The notes beneath the pieces were generated by a model. It made no database searches, was not told where the DNA came from, and was given only the letters and a program-made list of their open reading frames with translations. From Scopulibacillus daqui (GTDB lineage Bacteria > Bacillota > Bacilli > Bacillales > Sporolactobacillaceae): a DNA stretch of 64,000 bases. Position 1 is the first letter of the stretch, and each line of letters opens with the position of its first letter. The position numbers and the translations under genes were made by a program. The DNA lies in NCBI RefSeq assembly GCF_016908855.1, contig NZ_JAFBER010000004.1:62001-126000 (forward strand), read 5' to 3'. Shown here piece by piece: positions 8,583 through 17,470 of this stretch.

Positions 8583-9317
8583 TGAAACACTCTCCCTAAC
8601 TACAGTTCCTTTTTCATTAGTAAATGAAGATCTTACAATCAGCGGGACTTTAGCGTTTTTTGCATACTCAACCGCTCTTGGGTGTAAAACGCCTGCACCT
8701 AAGTAGGCCATTTCCAGCATTTCATCATAACTGATTTCATCAAGTTTCCTCGCATTCTCGACATAACGCGGATCAACTGTAAAAACTCCTGCAACATCAG
8801 TATAAATTTCACAAAGGTCAGCCTTAAACGCCGCAGCAAGCGCGACCGCCGATGTATCGGATCCCCCTCTGCCCAGTGTCGTGATCCGTCCTGATTGGCT
8901 TATCCCCTGAAATCCAGCGACAACAACAATTTTTTGATCTTCAAGATAATCGGAAATGGCACTTTCTTTAATTTTTAAAATTTTCGCGTTGCCATGTGTG
9001 TCATCCGTACAAAAACCAGCTTGCCATCCTGTTAAAGCCGCTGCATCATAGCCGTCTTCTTTTAACAGCATCGCTAATAAAGAAGACGTGATCTGCTCTC
9101 CGGTCGATAACAGCATATCAAGTTCGCATGCACTTGGACGGGCGGAAATTTGCCCCGCTAATTCAACTAAATGATCAGTTGTTTTTCCCATTGCTGAGAC
9201 AACAACGATAAGCTTCTCTCCTAAATCTGCTTTTTGTTCAATTCTTTGTGCGGCCCGCCTTATTTTTTCTACGTCCGCTACTGATGTGCCACCAAATTTC
9301 ATCACAGTAAGCGTCAT
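8085..9317 (-). CDS. lysC: Lysine-sensitive aspartokinase II, alpha subunit
   Basis: Phosphorylates aspartate, the first step towards diaminopimelate, lysine, threonine and methionine. The kinase domain (about 1-245) opens VMKFGGTSVADVEKI and contains TTLGRGGSDTSAVALA; two ACT domains follow (about 265-400) for lysine binding. The start at 9317 has AAGGGGAG upstream and gives 410 residues (B. subtilis 408); the frame upstream to 9344 lacks a ribosome site. A lysine riboswitch precedes the gene. An internal start for the beta subunit is also visible. Confidence 0.95.
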   Translation of the reverse strand: MTLTVMKFGGTSVADVEKIRRAAQRIEQKADLGEKLIVVVSAMGKTTDHLVELAGQISARPSACELDMLLSTGEQITSSLLAMLLKEDGYDAAALTGWQAGFCTDDTHGNAKILKIKESAISDYLEDQKIVVVAGFQGISQSGRITTLGRGGSDTSAVALAAAFKADLCEIYTDVAGVFTVDPRYVENARKLDEISYDEMLEMAYLGAGVLHPRAVEYAKNAKVPLIVRSSFTNEKGTVVRESVSMENKRAVKGLAFEKNVAKLTLLGLPDHEDTLSKVFNVLADRQINVDIIIQNSFQEKETNLSFTIDDASVPDAMEALNDAKTILGYSGMDIESDLAKVSIVGSGMASNPGVAAKMFAALNHNGIKVKMVSTSEIKVSAVIDESHLTSSLNVLHRVFELEGAVIVNQ

Positions 9318-9372
9318 TAAGTTTCTCCCCTTCTTTCCCAGCAAAAGAAATAGGAATAAAAATCAAAAGTAA

Positions 9373-9593
9373 TAAAAAAACAGCAGGGAGGCTACCCACT
9401 GCTGCTTATTATTCCTACAACATGCTGAGATAGTACTCCACACTTTAACAGTGTGACAGCCCTGTACTTATTCAATACAGGTCCAGCAAAAAAAATGATT
9501 GAGCATTTTTTCGCTTCGGCAGGTCACCCTTTCAACTATCATCATCAAATCTCAATATTCTCAGATAGCATACTCTTGAGACCCGCGCCTCTA
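9373..9593 (-). promoter_or_regulatory. Lysine riboswitch (L box) with terminator, upstream of lysC
   Basis: The minus-strand leader carries the lysine aptamer core: AGAGGCGCGGGTCTCAAGAG at the 5' end, then GCCGAAGCG, TGCTGGACCTGT, CTGTCACAC and the closing ACTATCTC. It is followed by a terminator (GCAGCAGTGGG / CCTCCCTGCTG-type stem, then T7) at 9373-9405. High lysine should fold the aptamer and permit termination before lysC. No gene lies in this 344-base interval. Confidence 0.95.
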
Positions 9594-9624
9594 TCACTAG
9601 AAGTTTTTTATGAAATTAGTTTGT

Positions 9625-9653
9625 ATTATAGCAAAGATTGCTTTTTAAAACAA
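9625..9653 (-). promoter_or_regulatory. Sigma-A promoter of lysC
   Basis: Minus strand TTGTTT, 17 bases, TATAAT, placed just upstream of the riboswitch aptamer and only 9 bases beyond the uvrC stop. Confidence 0.75.
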
Positions 9654-9661
9654 TCCACTTC

Positions 9662-11434
9662 TTAATTCTTTTCTAAATACTCTTTTACCTTTTTCGCAAT
9701 ATTTTCCGGCAGCCCTGATTTTATAAGGTCATCAATGCCGGCTTCGCGTATTTTTTTAATAGATCCGAAATGCTTTAAAAGTGTTTGCTTTCGCTTAGGT
9801 CCAATACCATCAATATCATCTAAAATAGATTTTGTCATACTTTTATCCCTTACTTGGCGATGGAATGTGACCGCAAAGCGGTGAACCTCATCTTGAATCC
9901 GCTGCAGCAAATAAAATTCTTGGCTGTTCCGTTCTAAAGGGACGACCTGAGGCGGTTCCCCCATGACCAGCTGGGATGTTTTATGTTTTTCATCTTTTAC
10001 CAGTCCGCAAACTGGTATGGAAACTCCCAGTTCGTTTTCTAAAACATCTATGGCCGCCGCCATTTGTCCCTTTCCCCCATCAATTAAAATGAGATCAGGC
10101 AAAGGCAGATTTTCTTTTAGAACCCTGGCATAACGCCTTCTTATGACTTCTTTCATTGTAGCTACATCATCCGGCCCTTTAACTGTTTTAATGTTGTATT
10201 TGCGGTATTCTTTTTTATTTGGCTTCCCATCCTCAAAAACAACCATTGCTGATACAGGATGAACACCTTGTATATTTGAATTATCAAATGTTTCGATACG
10301 CCTTGGCGTATTTATATTTAAATGTTTCCCTAAGTTTTCCACTGCTCTCATTGTCCGTGATTCATCCCGTTCAATGAGTGCAAATTTTTCTTTTAAAGCG
10401 ATTTGGGCATTTTTTTCTGCCATTTCAACGAGTTGTTTTTTCTTTCCTCTTTTTGGCTGATGAACCGGTATTTCGAGCATCTGGTTAACTAATTTGCTGT
10501 TAATAGACAGAGGAATGAGTATTTCTTTTGGTTTTAAATGATTGTGGTGCAAATAAAATTGGCCAATATAGGTTAGAAGATCTTCTTCTGGTTCTTGATA
10601 AAAAGGAAAAATAGATACATCCCGTTCAATCAGTTTGCCTTGCCTAATAAAAAACACTTGAACGCACATCCAGCCTTTGTCAATCGCATAACCAAAAACA
10701 TCTCTGTCATTCAAATCGTCAAAAAGGACATTTTGTTTTTCCATAATGGTTTCAATATGACGTATCTGGTCACGCAGCTCTTTTGCATGCTCAAAATTGA
10801 GCTGCTCAGCCGCTTTAGCCATCTTTTCTTCCAAATCGCGCTTGACGTCTTGATGACCGCCGTTCAAAAAGCGAGTAATATGATCTGTCATTTCTTTATA
10901 AGTCTCTTCTGATATATCATTGACGCACGGTGCCATACATTGGCCGATATGATAATATAGACAAACCCGGTCTGGCAGTGTTCGGCATTTTCTTAGCGGA
11001 TATAGACGATCAAGGAGCCGTTTCGTTTCTGCAGCAGCTGTGGCATTAGGATACGGCCCAAAGTATTTGCCGCTGTTTTTTTTCACTTTTCGTGTAATAA
11101 TCAGACGCGGATGTCTCTCATTTGTCAGCTTTATATAGGGGTAACTCTTGTCATCTTTTAACATGACATTATATTTGGGTTCATGCTTTTTTATTAAATT
11201 CATTTCTAATAATAGAGACTCAATTTCTGATGAAACGACGATATATTCAAAGTCACAGATATCATTGACTAACCTCTGAGTCTTGGCATCGTGAGTACCA
11301 GTAAAGTATGATCGGACTCGGTTTTTTAGGTTTTTAGCTTTGCCTACATAAATAATTTGCCCGTATTTATTTTTCATTAAATAACATCCAGGCTGAGCCG
11401 GAAGTATATCAAGCTTTTCTTTTAAGGCAGACAT
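9662..11434 (-). CDS. uvrC: UvrABC excinuclease subunit C
   Basis: Makes both incisions around bulky DNA lesions in nucleotide excision repair, with UvrB. Domains in order: GIY-YIG nuclease (residues 12-95, PGCYLMKN...[14 protein letters not shown]), UVR motif that binds UvrB (about 196-232), RNase H-like second nuclease (about 370-530, with DNSNIQG and [10 protein letters not shown]), and C-terminal helix-hairpin-helix ([20 protein letters not shown]). Length 590 is normal. Start ATG with AAAGGA upstream. Single gene between trxA and lysC. Confidence 0.97.
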   Translation of the reverse strand: MSALKEKLDILPAQPGCYLMKNKYGQIIYVGKAKNLKNRVRSYFTGTHDAKTQRLVNDICDFEYIVVSSEIESLLLEMNLIKKHEPKYNVMLKDDKSYPYIKLTNERHPRLIITRKVKKNSGKYFGPYPNATAAAETKRLLDRLYPLRKCRTLPDRVCLYYHIGQCMAPCVNDISEETYKEMTDHITRFLNGGHQDVKRDLEEKMAKAAEQLNFEHAKELRDQIRHIETIMEKQNVLFDDLNDRDVFGYAIDKGWMCVQVFFIRQGKLIERDVSIFPFYQEPEEDLLTYIGQFYLHHNHLKPKEILIPLSINSKLVNQMLEIPVHQPKRGKKKQLVEMAEKNAQIALKEKFALIERDESRTMRAVENLGKHLNINTPRRIETFDNSNIQGVHPVSAMVVFEDGKPNKKEYRKYNIKTVKGPDDVATMKEVIRRRYARVLKENLPLPDLILIDGGKGQMAAAIDVLENELGVSIPVCGLVKDEKHKTSQLVMGEPPQVVPLERNSQEFYLLQRIQDEVHRFAVTFHRQVRDKSMTKSILDDIDGIGPKRKQTLLKHFGSIKKIREAGIDDLIKSGLPENIAKKVKEYLEKN

Positions 11435-11521
11435 AGTTATTCATTCCTTTTTCCATAAAGTCACCTTATCAGTTCAAGTGAAAGGACATCATTCATAACC
11501 CTCGTATGGATGTCCGTATAT

Positions 11522-11550
11522 ATCTTAGGATGCATCATTACAGTTTTCAA
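11522..11550 (-). promoter_or_regulatory. Possible sigma-A promoter of uvrC
   Basis: Minus strand TTGAAA, 17 bases, TAAGAT, about 85 bases upstream of the uvrC ATG. Hexamers are fair, not ideal. Confidence 0.4.
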
Positions 11551-11570
11551 CATTTCCCGAGAAATAAATA

Positions 11571-11617
11571 AAAAAAGAAACATGAAGTCCGAAATGAAAG
11601 GACTTCATGTTTTTCTT
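11571..11617 (-). terminator. Terminator downstream of trxA
   Basis: Perfect 13-bp stem AAACATGAAGTCC / GGACTTCATGTTT with 9-base loop, flanked by A- and T-rich tracts. It lies about 130 bases past the trxA stop, so the trxA mRNA would carry a long 3' tail. Confidence 0.85.
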
Positions 11618-11746
11618 TAAACTATCAGAAAATATGCCTTGGCAACGCTGAAGCGGATGACATGCAGCTGTCCAAGATAACTGATAGTATGAGTGCAGCT
11701 TGGCAGGTGCCTTCGCCTATAGTTTTAACATCAGTTGAGTTTTTCT
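11618..11746. other. Non-coding stretch between trxA and its terminator
   Basis: About 130 bases with no credible reading frame. It contains an 8-bp inverted repeat, ACTATCAG at 11621 and CTGATAGT at 11681, 52 bases apart. I see no known RNA family here. Together with the terminator and uvrC leader it fills the interval between uvrC and trxA. Confidence 0.4.
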
Positions 11747-12061
11747 TTATTGATGTTTTTGAATAGCATTGATTAATGCTTCTTTTGGTTGGAATCCAAC
11801 TATTTTGTCCACGATTTCTCCATCTTTAAAGATGATCAGCGTTGGAATGCTCATTACACCGTAATCGCCGGCTGTTTTTTGATTTTCGTCAACATTAAGC
11901 TTAACAATTTGGACTTTGTCGCCCATTTCTGAATCAACTTCTTCAAGCACTGGTGCAATCATTTTACAAGGGCCGCACCATGGTGCCCAAAAATCAGCCA
12001 GTACTAAACCGTTGGAAATTGCTTCAGAAAAATTTGCATCAGTTACATTTTGAATTGCCAT
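11747..12061 (-). CDS. trxA: Thioredoxin
   Basis: General cytoplasmic disulfide reductase, reduced by thioredoxin reductase. The active site is FWAPWCGPC with Cys29 and Cys32, then the cis-proline segment SIPTLIIF and the glycine-rich VGFQPK. Length 104 equals the B. subtilis protein if the ATG at 12061 is used ([11 protein letters not shown]). A TTG at 12067 is better spaced from AAAGGAGG (6 bases against 12) and would add two residues, so the exact start is unsettled. It lies downstream of etfBA as in B. subtilis. Confidence 0.96.
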   Translation of the reverse strand: MAIQNVTDANFSEAISNGLVLADFWAPWCGPCKMIAPVLEEVDSEMGDKVQIVKLNVDENQKTAGDYGVMSIPTLIIFKDGEIVDKIVGFQPKEALINAIQKHQ

Positions 12062-12181
12062 ATTCAAAAAGTGCCTCCTTTGTCAATAACATACCTTTCT
12101 TAGAAGAAGTATAACATCTCCCCTTTAGTTATGCCATTGAAAGGCCTTCATTATTTATCAGAGAATGTTCGAAAAGTCCAA

Positions 12182-13156
12182 TTATGCTTCTTGAAGAACT
12201 TCCTTAAAGTATTTCGTTAACAGAGGAACAACCTCAAATAAGTCACCGACAATGCCATAATCTGCGACATTAAAGATGTTTGCCTCTGGGTCCTTATTTA
12301 TAGCGACAATCACTTTTGAATTAGACATGCCTGCTAAATGCTGAATAGCGCCTGATATACCGCAAGCAATATAAAGATCAGGAGTAACCACTTTACCGGT
12401 TTGCCCAATTTGCATTGAGTAGTCGCAATACCCGGCATCGCAGGCGCCTCGGGAAGCACCGACCGCACCGCCAAGCACATCCGCTAATTCTTTAAGGGGT
12501 TCAAAGCCTTCTGCACTTTTTACGCCTCTTCCGCCGGACACAATAACTTTTGCTTCCGATAAATCTACGCCAGAAGTTGTCTTTTTCACAATATCTTTAA
12601 CAATGGTGCGCAGATCTTTAACAACGACATCAAAGGCATTAACAACAGCTTCTTTTGACTCATCCTTTTCCAGAGCTTCAATGTTGTTTGGACGAATTGT
12701 AATAAACACAATGCCGTCTTTGATTCGTTTCTTTTCAAAAGCTTTGCCGGCGTATACCGGTCTGATAAATGCAAGTTCTCCATCTGCATCAATGCCTGTA
12801 ACGTCAGAAATAAGACCGCAATTCAGGCGGCTGGCTATTCCAGCAGACAAATCTTTCCCTATCGCTGTATGTCCCATAACGATAGCTTCGGGTTTTTCAG
12901 AATCAATCACTTGCATCATAGCCTGTTTATAGCCGTCCGGTGTGTAATTTTTTAAATTTTCATTTTCTACAGTTAAAATCCGATCCGCACCGTAGTGGCC
13001 AAGGGATTGTGCAAGGCTTGCAATGTTGTCACCGCAAAGAACGGCAACGACTTCACCGCCGTCTGCAACCTTTTTGCCTGCTGCAATCGCTTCGTATGAG
13101 ACATGACGAAGTCCACCATCGCGAGCTTCTGCTAAAACAAGTGTTTTCCGTGCCAT
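12182..13156 (-). CDS. etfA: Electron transfer flavoprotein alpha subunit
   Basis: With EtfB forms the FAD/AMP heterodimer that takes electrons from acyl-CoA dehydrogenases. The N-terminal nucleotide-binding-like domain is followed by the C-terminal FAD domain with SGGRGV, GASRGACDAGY, QIGQTGKVV and CGISGAIQHLAGM (residues about 207-275). Length 324 is typical. It is the last gene of fadR-fadB-etfB-etfA, 12 bases after etfB, with ribosome site AAGGGGGA. Confidence 0.97.
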   Translation of the reverse strand: MARKTLVLAEARDGGLRHVSYEAIAAGKKVADGGEVVAVLCGDNIASLAQSLGHYGADRILTVENENLKNYTPDGYKQAMMQVIDSEKPEAIVMGHTAIGKDLSAGIASRLNCGLISDVTGIDADGELAFIRPVYAGKAFEKKRIKDGIVFITIRPNNIEALEKDESKEAVVNAFDVVVKDLRTIVKDIVKKTTSGVDLSEAKVIVSGGRGVKSAEGFEPLKELADVLGGAVGASRGACDAGYCDYSMQIGQTGKVVTPDLYIACGISGAIQHLAGMSNSKVIVAINKDPEANIFNVADYGIVGDLFEVVPLLTKYFKEVLQEA

Positions 13157-13168
13157 TTTAAGTCCCCC

Positions 13169-13939
13169 TTATATTACCTTAGCTTCAGATCTTAGACTGT
13201 TCACAAGTTCCTTAACCTGATCTTCCAGTTCACCCTCAAGGATTCTGCCCGCCTCTTTCTTAGGCGGCAAAAAGACATCAATGACTTCTGTTTGACCTTC
13301 AACGTCGTCTTCATCAAGATCCAAATCATCTAATTCCAAGACTTCAAGAGGCTTTTTCTTAGCTTTCATAATCCCCGGGAGCGATGGATATCTCGGTTCA
13401 TTCAGGCCTTGTTGAGCGGTCACAAGCAATGGCAGCGAAGCTTCAATGATTTCGATGTCTCCTTCAACATCGCGTTCTGCTGTCGCCTTCCCTTCTGCTA
13501 CTTCTAAGTTAACAATGGTTGCAATATGGGCAATGCCCAGCTTATCTGCTAATCGAGGAGCGATTTGTCCCGTACCGTTATCTACAGACACATTGCCGCC
13601 TAAAATAATATCAAATTCCTTATCTTCGAAAAATTTAGCCAAAATAGATGCTGTCGAAACTTGATCATAATCTTCAACATCTTCATTATTTATAAGCACT
13701 GCTTTGTCGCATCCCATAGCAAGCGCTGTACGGAGCTCTTTTTCAGTTTCCTCATCGCCGATTGATACAACTGTTATTTCACCGCCGTGTTTATCGCGAA
13801 GCTGGATGGCTTCTTCTATGGCATACTCATCATAAGGGTTAATGATATATTCAACCCCGTCATCGGAAATTTTGCCATTTTCAACAGCAATCTTTTCTTC
13901 TGTATCAAAGGTGCGTTTCATAATGACATAAATATTCAT
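13169..13939 (-). CDS. etfB: Electron transfer flavoprotein beta subunit
   Basis: AMP-binding partner of EtfA in fatty-acid beta-oxidation. Recognised by MNIYVIMKRTFDTEEKI, NPYDEYAIEEAIQL, ALAMGCDKAVLI, GNVSVDNGTGQIAPRLA and the recognition segment AQQGLNEPRYPSLPGIMKAKKKPL (about residues 174-197). Length 256. Ribosome site AGGAGG. It lies 15 bases after fadB and 12 before etfA, so translation is likely coupled. Under FadR control by its operon position. Confidence 0.97.
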   Translation of the reverse strand: MNIYVIMKRTFDTEEKIAVENGKISDDGVEYIINPYDEYAIEEAIQLRDKHGGEITVVSIGDEETEKELRTALAMGCDKAVLINNEDVEDYDQVSTASILAKFFEDKEFDIILGGNVSVDNGTGQIAPRLADKLGIAHIATIVNLEVAEGKATAERDVEGDIEIIEASLPLLVTAQQGLNEPRYPSLPGIMKAKKKPLEVLELDDLDLDEDDVEGQTEVIDVFLPPKKEAGRILEGELEDQVKELVNSLRSEAKVI

Positions 13940-13954
13940 TTTAGAACCTCCTGT

Positions 13955-14728
13955 TTATTTATCTTGAAATACCGGTTTTCTTTTTTGAATAAAGGCGGCG
14001 ATGCCCTCCTTAGCATCTTCAGAACTAAAGGCTTTGCTAAAGTTAATCGCCTCTTGAGACTGTCCTTCGGCGAATTTTCCATCTCTTGCATATGAAAGAC
14101 AATCAAGAGCCAAGGATACAGCTACAGCACTTTTTGAAGCAATCAAAGCGGCTAATGCCTTCGCTTCATTCAAAAGTTCTTCAGGTTCAACAACACGGTT
14201 AATCAATCCTAGCTGGAGCGCCTCTTCAGCTTGCACCGGCTGGCTCGTTAATATCATTTCAGCAGCTTTCGGCACACCCACCAATCTCGGCAATCTCTGC
14301 GTACCGGCAAATCCCGGAATCAAGCCTAATTGCACCTCCGGCAAGCCGAGCTTAGCCCCTTTGGCGGCCAAGCGAATATGGCAGGCCATAGCTAATTCTA
14401 AACCTCCGCCTAATGCCGCTCCATGAATGGCCGCTATGATTGGCTTTTTAAAGTTTTCCATCCGGTTGAAGAGCCTTTGCCCTTCATTGGCTGTATGAGA
14501 AGAGCCTTTTCCTTCTTCAATTTGTGTAAATTCCTTGATATCTGCTCCAGCTGAGAAGAATCGGCCCTCACCATAAATGACAATTGCTTTTACTTGTACA
14601 TTATTTTCTAACTCATCAGTAATATCCGACAATTCTTTGATGAGTTGAGAGCTTAAGGCATTAGCAGGAGGATGATTTAACACAATCACCGCTGTATGGT
14701 CTTCTAATTCCCAATCTACTACTGTCAT
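13955..14728 (-). CDS. fadB: Enoyl-CoA hydratase (crotonase family)
   Basis: Hydrates trans-2-enoyl-CoA in fatty-acid beta-oxidation. Crotonase fold with the oxyanion segments FSAGADIKEF and HGAALGGGLE. Both catalytic glutamates of true hydratases are present, Glu111 in GGGLELAMACH and Glu131 in LGLPEVQLG, which supports hydratase rather than isomerase activity. Length 257. Gene order fadR-fadB-etfB-etfA matches B. subtilis. Confidence 0.94.
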   Translation of the reverse strand: MTVVDWELEDHTAVIVLNHPPANALSSQLIKELSDITDELENNVQVKAIVIYGEGRFFSAGADIKEFTQIEEGKGSSHTANEGQRLFNRMENFKKPIIAAIHGAALGGGLELAMACHIRLAAKGAKLGLPEVQLGLIPGFAGTQRLPRLVGVPKAAEMILTSQPVQAEEALQLGLINRVVEPEELLNEAKALAALIASKSAVAVSLALDCLSYARDGKFAEGQSQEAINFSKAFSSEDAKEGIAAFIQKRKPVFQDK

Positions 14729-14771
14729 AACAGGCCTCCTTATAAACCGCTTTCAATTTATATAAAATAAT

Positions 14772-15356
14772 TTAACAGCATAAGCCATTAACGAGCAGCT
14801 CACCAACAGGTTCTGCCAGTGCCTGAAGGTCGTATTTTTGATCATTCATGACCCAGTTGGTCACTATATCGTCTAAGGTGCCAAATATCATCTGCCTAGC
14901 TAACCGCGTATCAATATTGTCCCGAAAAATCTTCTGCTGCTTTCCTTCAATTAAAATCTCATCGATCACCCGAAGGTAGTTTTTAAAAATATTATTGATT
15001 TCCATGCGGATGCCAGGCTCCGATTGCCTTAATTCAAGCTGAGTGACTATTGCCAAAGGGTAATCAGCTGCCAGCTGATTAAAGTGAACTTTTACCATAG
15101 TTAATAACTTCTCTTTGGCATCGTTCTTTCCCTTTATTTCAGCTTCAATTTTTTCTACAAACTGACCCATTTTTTCCCTGAATAAAGAAACAAGGATGTC
15201 TTCTTTATTCTTAAAATAGATATATATCGTACCATCGGCAACACCTGCACGCTTGGCAATTTTAGAGACTTGCGAACGGTGAAACCCATTTTCAGCGATG
15301 ACGCTTACCGCCGCATCGATAATTTGTTTATATTTTGGCCGTTGTTCAATTGACAT
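14772..15356 (-). CDS. fadR: TetR-family fatty-acid degradation repressor FadR
   Basis: Represses beta-oxidation genes and is released by long-chain acyl-CoA. The N-terminal TetR HTH reads IIDAAVSVIAENGFHRSQVSKIAKRAGVADGTIYIYFKNKED in two segments (residues 10-52), very close to B. subtilis FadR; the rest is the helical ligand domain. The ATG at 15356 has GAGGGG upstream and gives 194 residues, the B. subtilis length; 12 extra upstream residues would run through the operator. A perfect FadR box lies 22 bases upstream, so the gene is autoregulated. Confidence 0.96.
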   Translation of the reverse strand: MSIEQRPKYKQIIDAAVSVIAENGFHRSQVSKIAKRAGVADGTIYIYFKNKEDILVSLFREKMGQFVEKIEAEIKGKNDAKEKLLTMVKVHFNQLAADYPLAIVTQLELRQSEPGIRMEINNIFKNYLRVIDEILIEGKQQKIFRDNIDTRLARQMIFGTLDDIVTNWVMNDQKYDLQALAEPVGELLVNGLCC

Positions 15357-15377
15357 GATAGTTCCCCTCTTCAGAAG

Positions 15378-15395
15378 TGAATGATTATTCATTCA
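15378..15395. promoter_or_regulatory. FadR operator
   Basis: TGAATGATTATTCATTCA is an exact match to the known Bacillus FadR box TGAATGANTANTCATTCA, a perfect palindrome apart from its centre. It lies at or just after the expected start of fadR transcription, where bound FadR would block the promoter. Confidence 0.95.
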
Positions 15396-15401
15396 CCCCA
15401 A

Positions 15402-15430
15402 ATTATAATCATCTTTCAGATTTATGTCAA
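15402..15430 (-). promoter_or_regulatory. Consensus sigma-A promoter of fadR-fadB-etfBA
   Basis: Minus strand TTGACA, 17 bases, TATAAT: both hexamers match the consensus exactly. The FadR box begins seven bases after the -10. Confidence 0.92.
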
Positions 15431-15446
15431 TATTACTGAAAATATT

Positions 15447-15479
15447 GAATAATAGAGCCGGGATGGGCTCTATTATTCA
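15447..15479 (-). terminator. Terminator of lcfA
   Basis: Hairpin GAATAATAGAGCC / GGCTCTATTATTC with a 5-7 base loop, overlapping the lcfA stop codon and followed by a moderately T-rich stretch. It separates lcfA from fadR. Confidence 0.75.
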
Positions 15480-17164
15480 GATGATGCTTTTCCCGTTTTT
15501 TCCTCGTTTATCAAGCTTCTTTTTAGTATTTTACCTACTGTTGTTTTAGGAAGCTCCTTGCGAAACTCATAAATGCGCGGCACCTTATAAGCTGCTAAAT
15601 GTTTGCGGCAATAATTATTCATCTCTTTCTCATCTATCGTTTTTCCTTCCCTCGGAACGATAAATGCTTTGACAGTTTCTCCTCTGTATGCATCAGGAAC
15701 ACCGATGACAGCTGCTTCCTGAACATCCGGATGTTCGTACAATACCTCTTCTATTTCCCGCGGATAAATATTAAATCCGGAAGCAAGGATCATATCTTTC
15801 TTTCTATCAACAATGTAAAAATAGCCTTCTTCATCCATATAAGCAAGGTCTCCAGTTAATAGCCAGCCGTCTTTTAATACGGCCCGAGTTTCATCAGGGC
15901 GGTTCCAATAACCTTGCATAACCTGAGGGCCTTTGACTATTAACTCGCCAATCTCATTAACTTCCGCCTCTTCACCTGTTTCTTGCGATATAACTTTAGC
16001 GTCTGTATCAGGAAAAGGAATGCCGATGCTGCCCGGGATTCGCTCTCCCCAGATTAAATTGCTGTGAGTCACAGGCGATGCCTCGCTTAATCCGTACCCT
16101 TCGACCAGTTTGCCGCCGGTGAGACGTTCAAATTGTTCTTGAACTTCTTTAGGCAGCGGAGCGGAACCGCTAATGCATGTTTCAATAGATGACAGATCGT
16201 ATTTTTGAATATCAGGATCATTAATCAGTGCAATATACATTGTCGGCGCTCCGGGGAAGAGCGTCGGCCTTTGCTTTTCGATGACTTTCAAAATATCCTT
16301 GACGTTAAACCTAGGGACAATAATCATCTTTGCGACATACATAACAGCATAATTCATCACACATGTCATCCCGTAGACGTGAAAAAACGGCAAAGCACCT
16401 AAAACAATTTCCTCTGCATACCGATTTTTGTACATCCAGTGCCTCGCTTGTATCGTATTAGCTGTCAGGTTGTAATGCGTCAGCATCACACCTTTTGCCG
16501 GTCCGGTGGTTCCTCCTGTGTATTGAAGCAAAGCCAAATCTTTTTTGGCGTCAACTTGCACCGGCTGAAAAGCGCTTTCGCCTCCCTCTACTATACTTTT
16601 AAAATTCAAAACCGAGCCATTAAACAGAATTTTAGGCAGAGGTGTTTTCTTTCTTTTTTCTATGAACGGATACAAAAGTTTTTTTGGAAATGGCAAATAA
16701 TCTTGAATGGCTGTCACAATAATTTTTTCTAACGCCGTCTTCCCTCTAACACGAGCGACCTTTGGATAAACGAGATCAAGGCAAATAATAAACTTCGAAC
16801 CGGAATCCTTGAGCTGATGCTCCAACTCCCTCTCCATATATAGCGGGTTAGTTTGCACAACAACGCCGCCTGCCATCAGCGCCGCGTAATATGAAATAAC
16901 GCCTTGGGGACAATTAGGCAGCATTATGGCTACACGATCCCCTTTTTCTAACCCTAATTCAATCAGTCTGCCGGCAAGTTGGCATGTTTGTTTATACAGC
17001 TCCCGATATGTCATTTCTTTGCCAAAAAAATAAAGCGCTGCTTTATTCGGAAATTTGCGGCTTGCTTCTTCTAGGCAGCTGTATAACGGTTTGTCATCAT
17101 ACTCCAACACCGGGCTGATTTCCTCTGGATAGTGATCAAGCCATTTCTTTTCTTTAATAGCCAT
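15473..17164 (-). CDS. lcfA: Long-chain fatty-acid--CoA ligase
   Basis: Activates fatty acids with ATP and CoA before beta-oxidation. Adenylate-forming enzyme motifs in order: LLQYTGGTTGPAKGVMLTH (P-loop), LVEGYGLSEASP, LLTGDLAYMDEEGYFYIVDRKKDMI and the C-terminal catalytic lysine region LPKTTVGKILKRSL. The ATG at 17164 has AAAGGAGG eight bases upstream and gives 563 residues; the longer frame to 17197 has no ribosome site. In B. subtilis lcfA heads the fadR operon; here a terminator and a new promoter separate them and I see no FadR box upstream. Confidence 0.94.
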   Translation of the reverse strand: MAIKEKKWLDHYPEEISPVLEYDDKPLYSCLEEASRKFPNKAALYFFGKEMTYRELYKQTCQLAGRLIELGLEKGDRVAIMLPNCPQGVISYYAALMAGGVVVQTNPLYMERELEHQLKDSGSKFIICLDLVYPKVARVRGKTALEKIIVTAIQDYLPFPKKLLYPFIEKRKKTPLPKILFNGSVLNFKSIVEGGESAFQPVQVDAKKDLALLQYTGGTTGPAKGVMLTHYNLTANTIQARHWMYKNRYAEEIVLGALPFFHVYGMTCVMNYAVMYVAKMIIVPRFNVKDILKVIEKQRPTLFPGAPTMYIALINDPDIQKYDLSSIETCISGSAPLPKEVQEQFERLTGGKLVEGYGLSEASPVTHSNLIWGERIPGSIGIPFPDTDAKVISQETGEEAEVNEIGELIVKGPQVMQGYWNRPDETRAVLKDGWLLTGDLAYMDEEGYFYIVDRKKDMILASGFNIYPREIEEVLYEHPDVQEAAVIGVPDAYRGETVKAFIVPREGKTIDEKEMNNYCRKHLAAYKVPRIYEFRKELPKTTVGKILKRSLINEEKTGKASSE

Positions 17165-17317
17165 TCTATAGGCCTCCTTTGTTTCCGCTCCTTCCATAAA
17201 CGTATTCCTATCATCTATTATTATATTGTAAACACTTGCAAAAAAATAGGGATTTTATTAAATTTTTTAAATATTTATCTTAGGTATGGTGATGACGGCA
17301 AGATCAAGAAAGGATTT

Positions 17318-17455
17318 TTGGCGCTTTGTCGTATCTTGCTGCTTCTGCTGACGGTCATGCCGGTATCCGAAGCAAGTATAGCGGGAGGTAAAGCAGCCAC
17401 AATGAAAAAGGAATCAAATTTGGACCCTTTTATTATTGACAAAAGAACTTATTAA
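17318..17455 (+). CDS. Possible small secreted peptide (weak candidate)
   Basis: A 45-codon frame starting at TTG 17318. Its N-terminus resembles a signal peptide (LALCRILLLLLTVMPVSEAS), and a polar tail ends IIDKRTY. The reading frame is real but coding is uncertain: AAAGGA lies only three bases before the TTG. A possible promoter TTGCAA-17-TAAATT is at 17236-17264. The peptide overlaps the -35 of sdpR, so position links it to the sdpRI pair. No homologue recognised. The rest of the 357-base gap between lcfA and sdpR holds the sdpR promoter and operator. Confidence 0.25.
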   Translation: MALCRILLLLLTVMPVSEASIAGGKAATMKKESNLDPFIIDKRTY

Positions 17456-17463
17456 GGTATCAT
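17436..17463 (+). promoter_or_regulatory. Sigma-A promoter of sdpR-sdpI
   Basis: TTGACA, 16 bases, TATCAT, about 60 bases before the sdpR start. The -35 is consensus. Confidence 0.7.
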
Positions 17464-17470
17464 TTATTTA

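Noticed and set aside
9453-9665. 70-codon plus-strand frame
   Set aside because: It runs antisense through the lysine riboswitch and lysC promoter; structure of the leader explains the sequence.
17132-17455. 107-codon frame with an ATG at 17132
   Set aside because: The first part is antisense to the start of lcfA and contains its ribosome site in reverse. Only the last 45 codons are kept, as a weak candidate.
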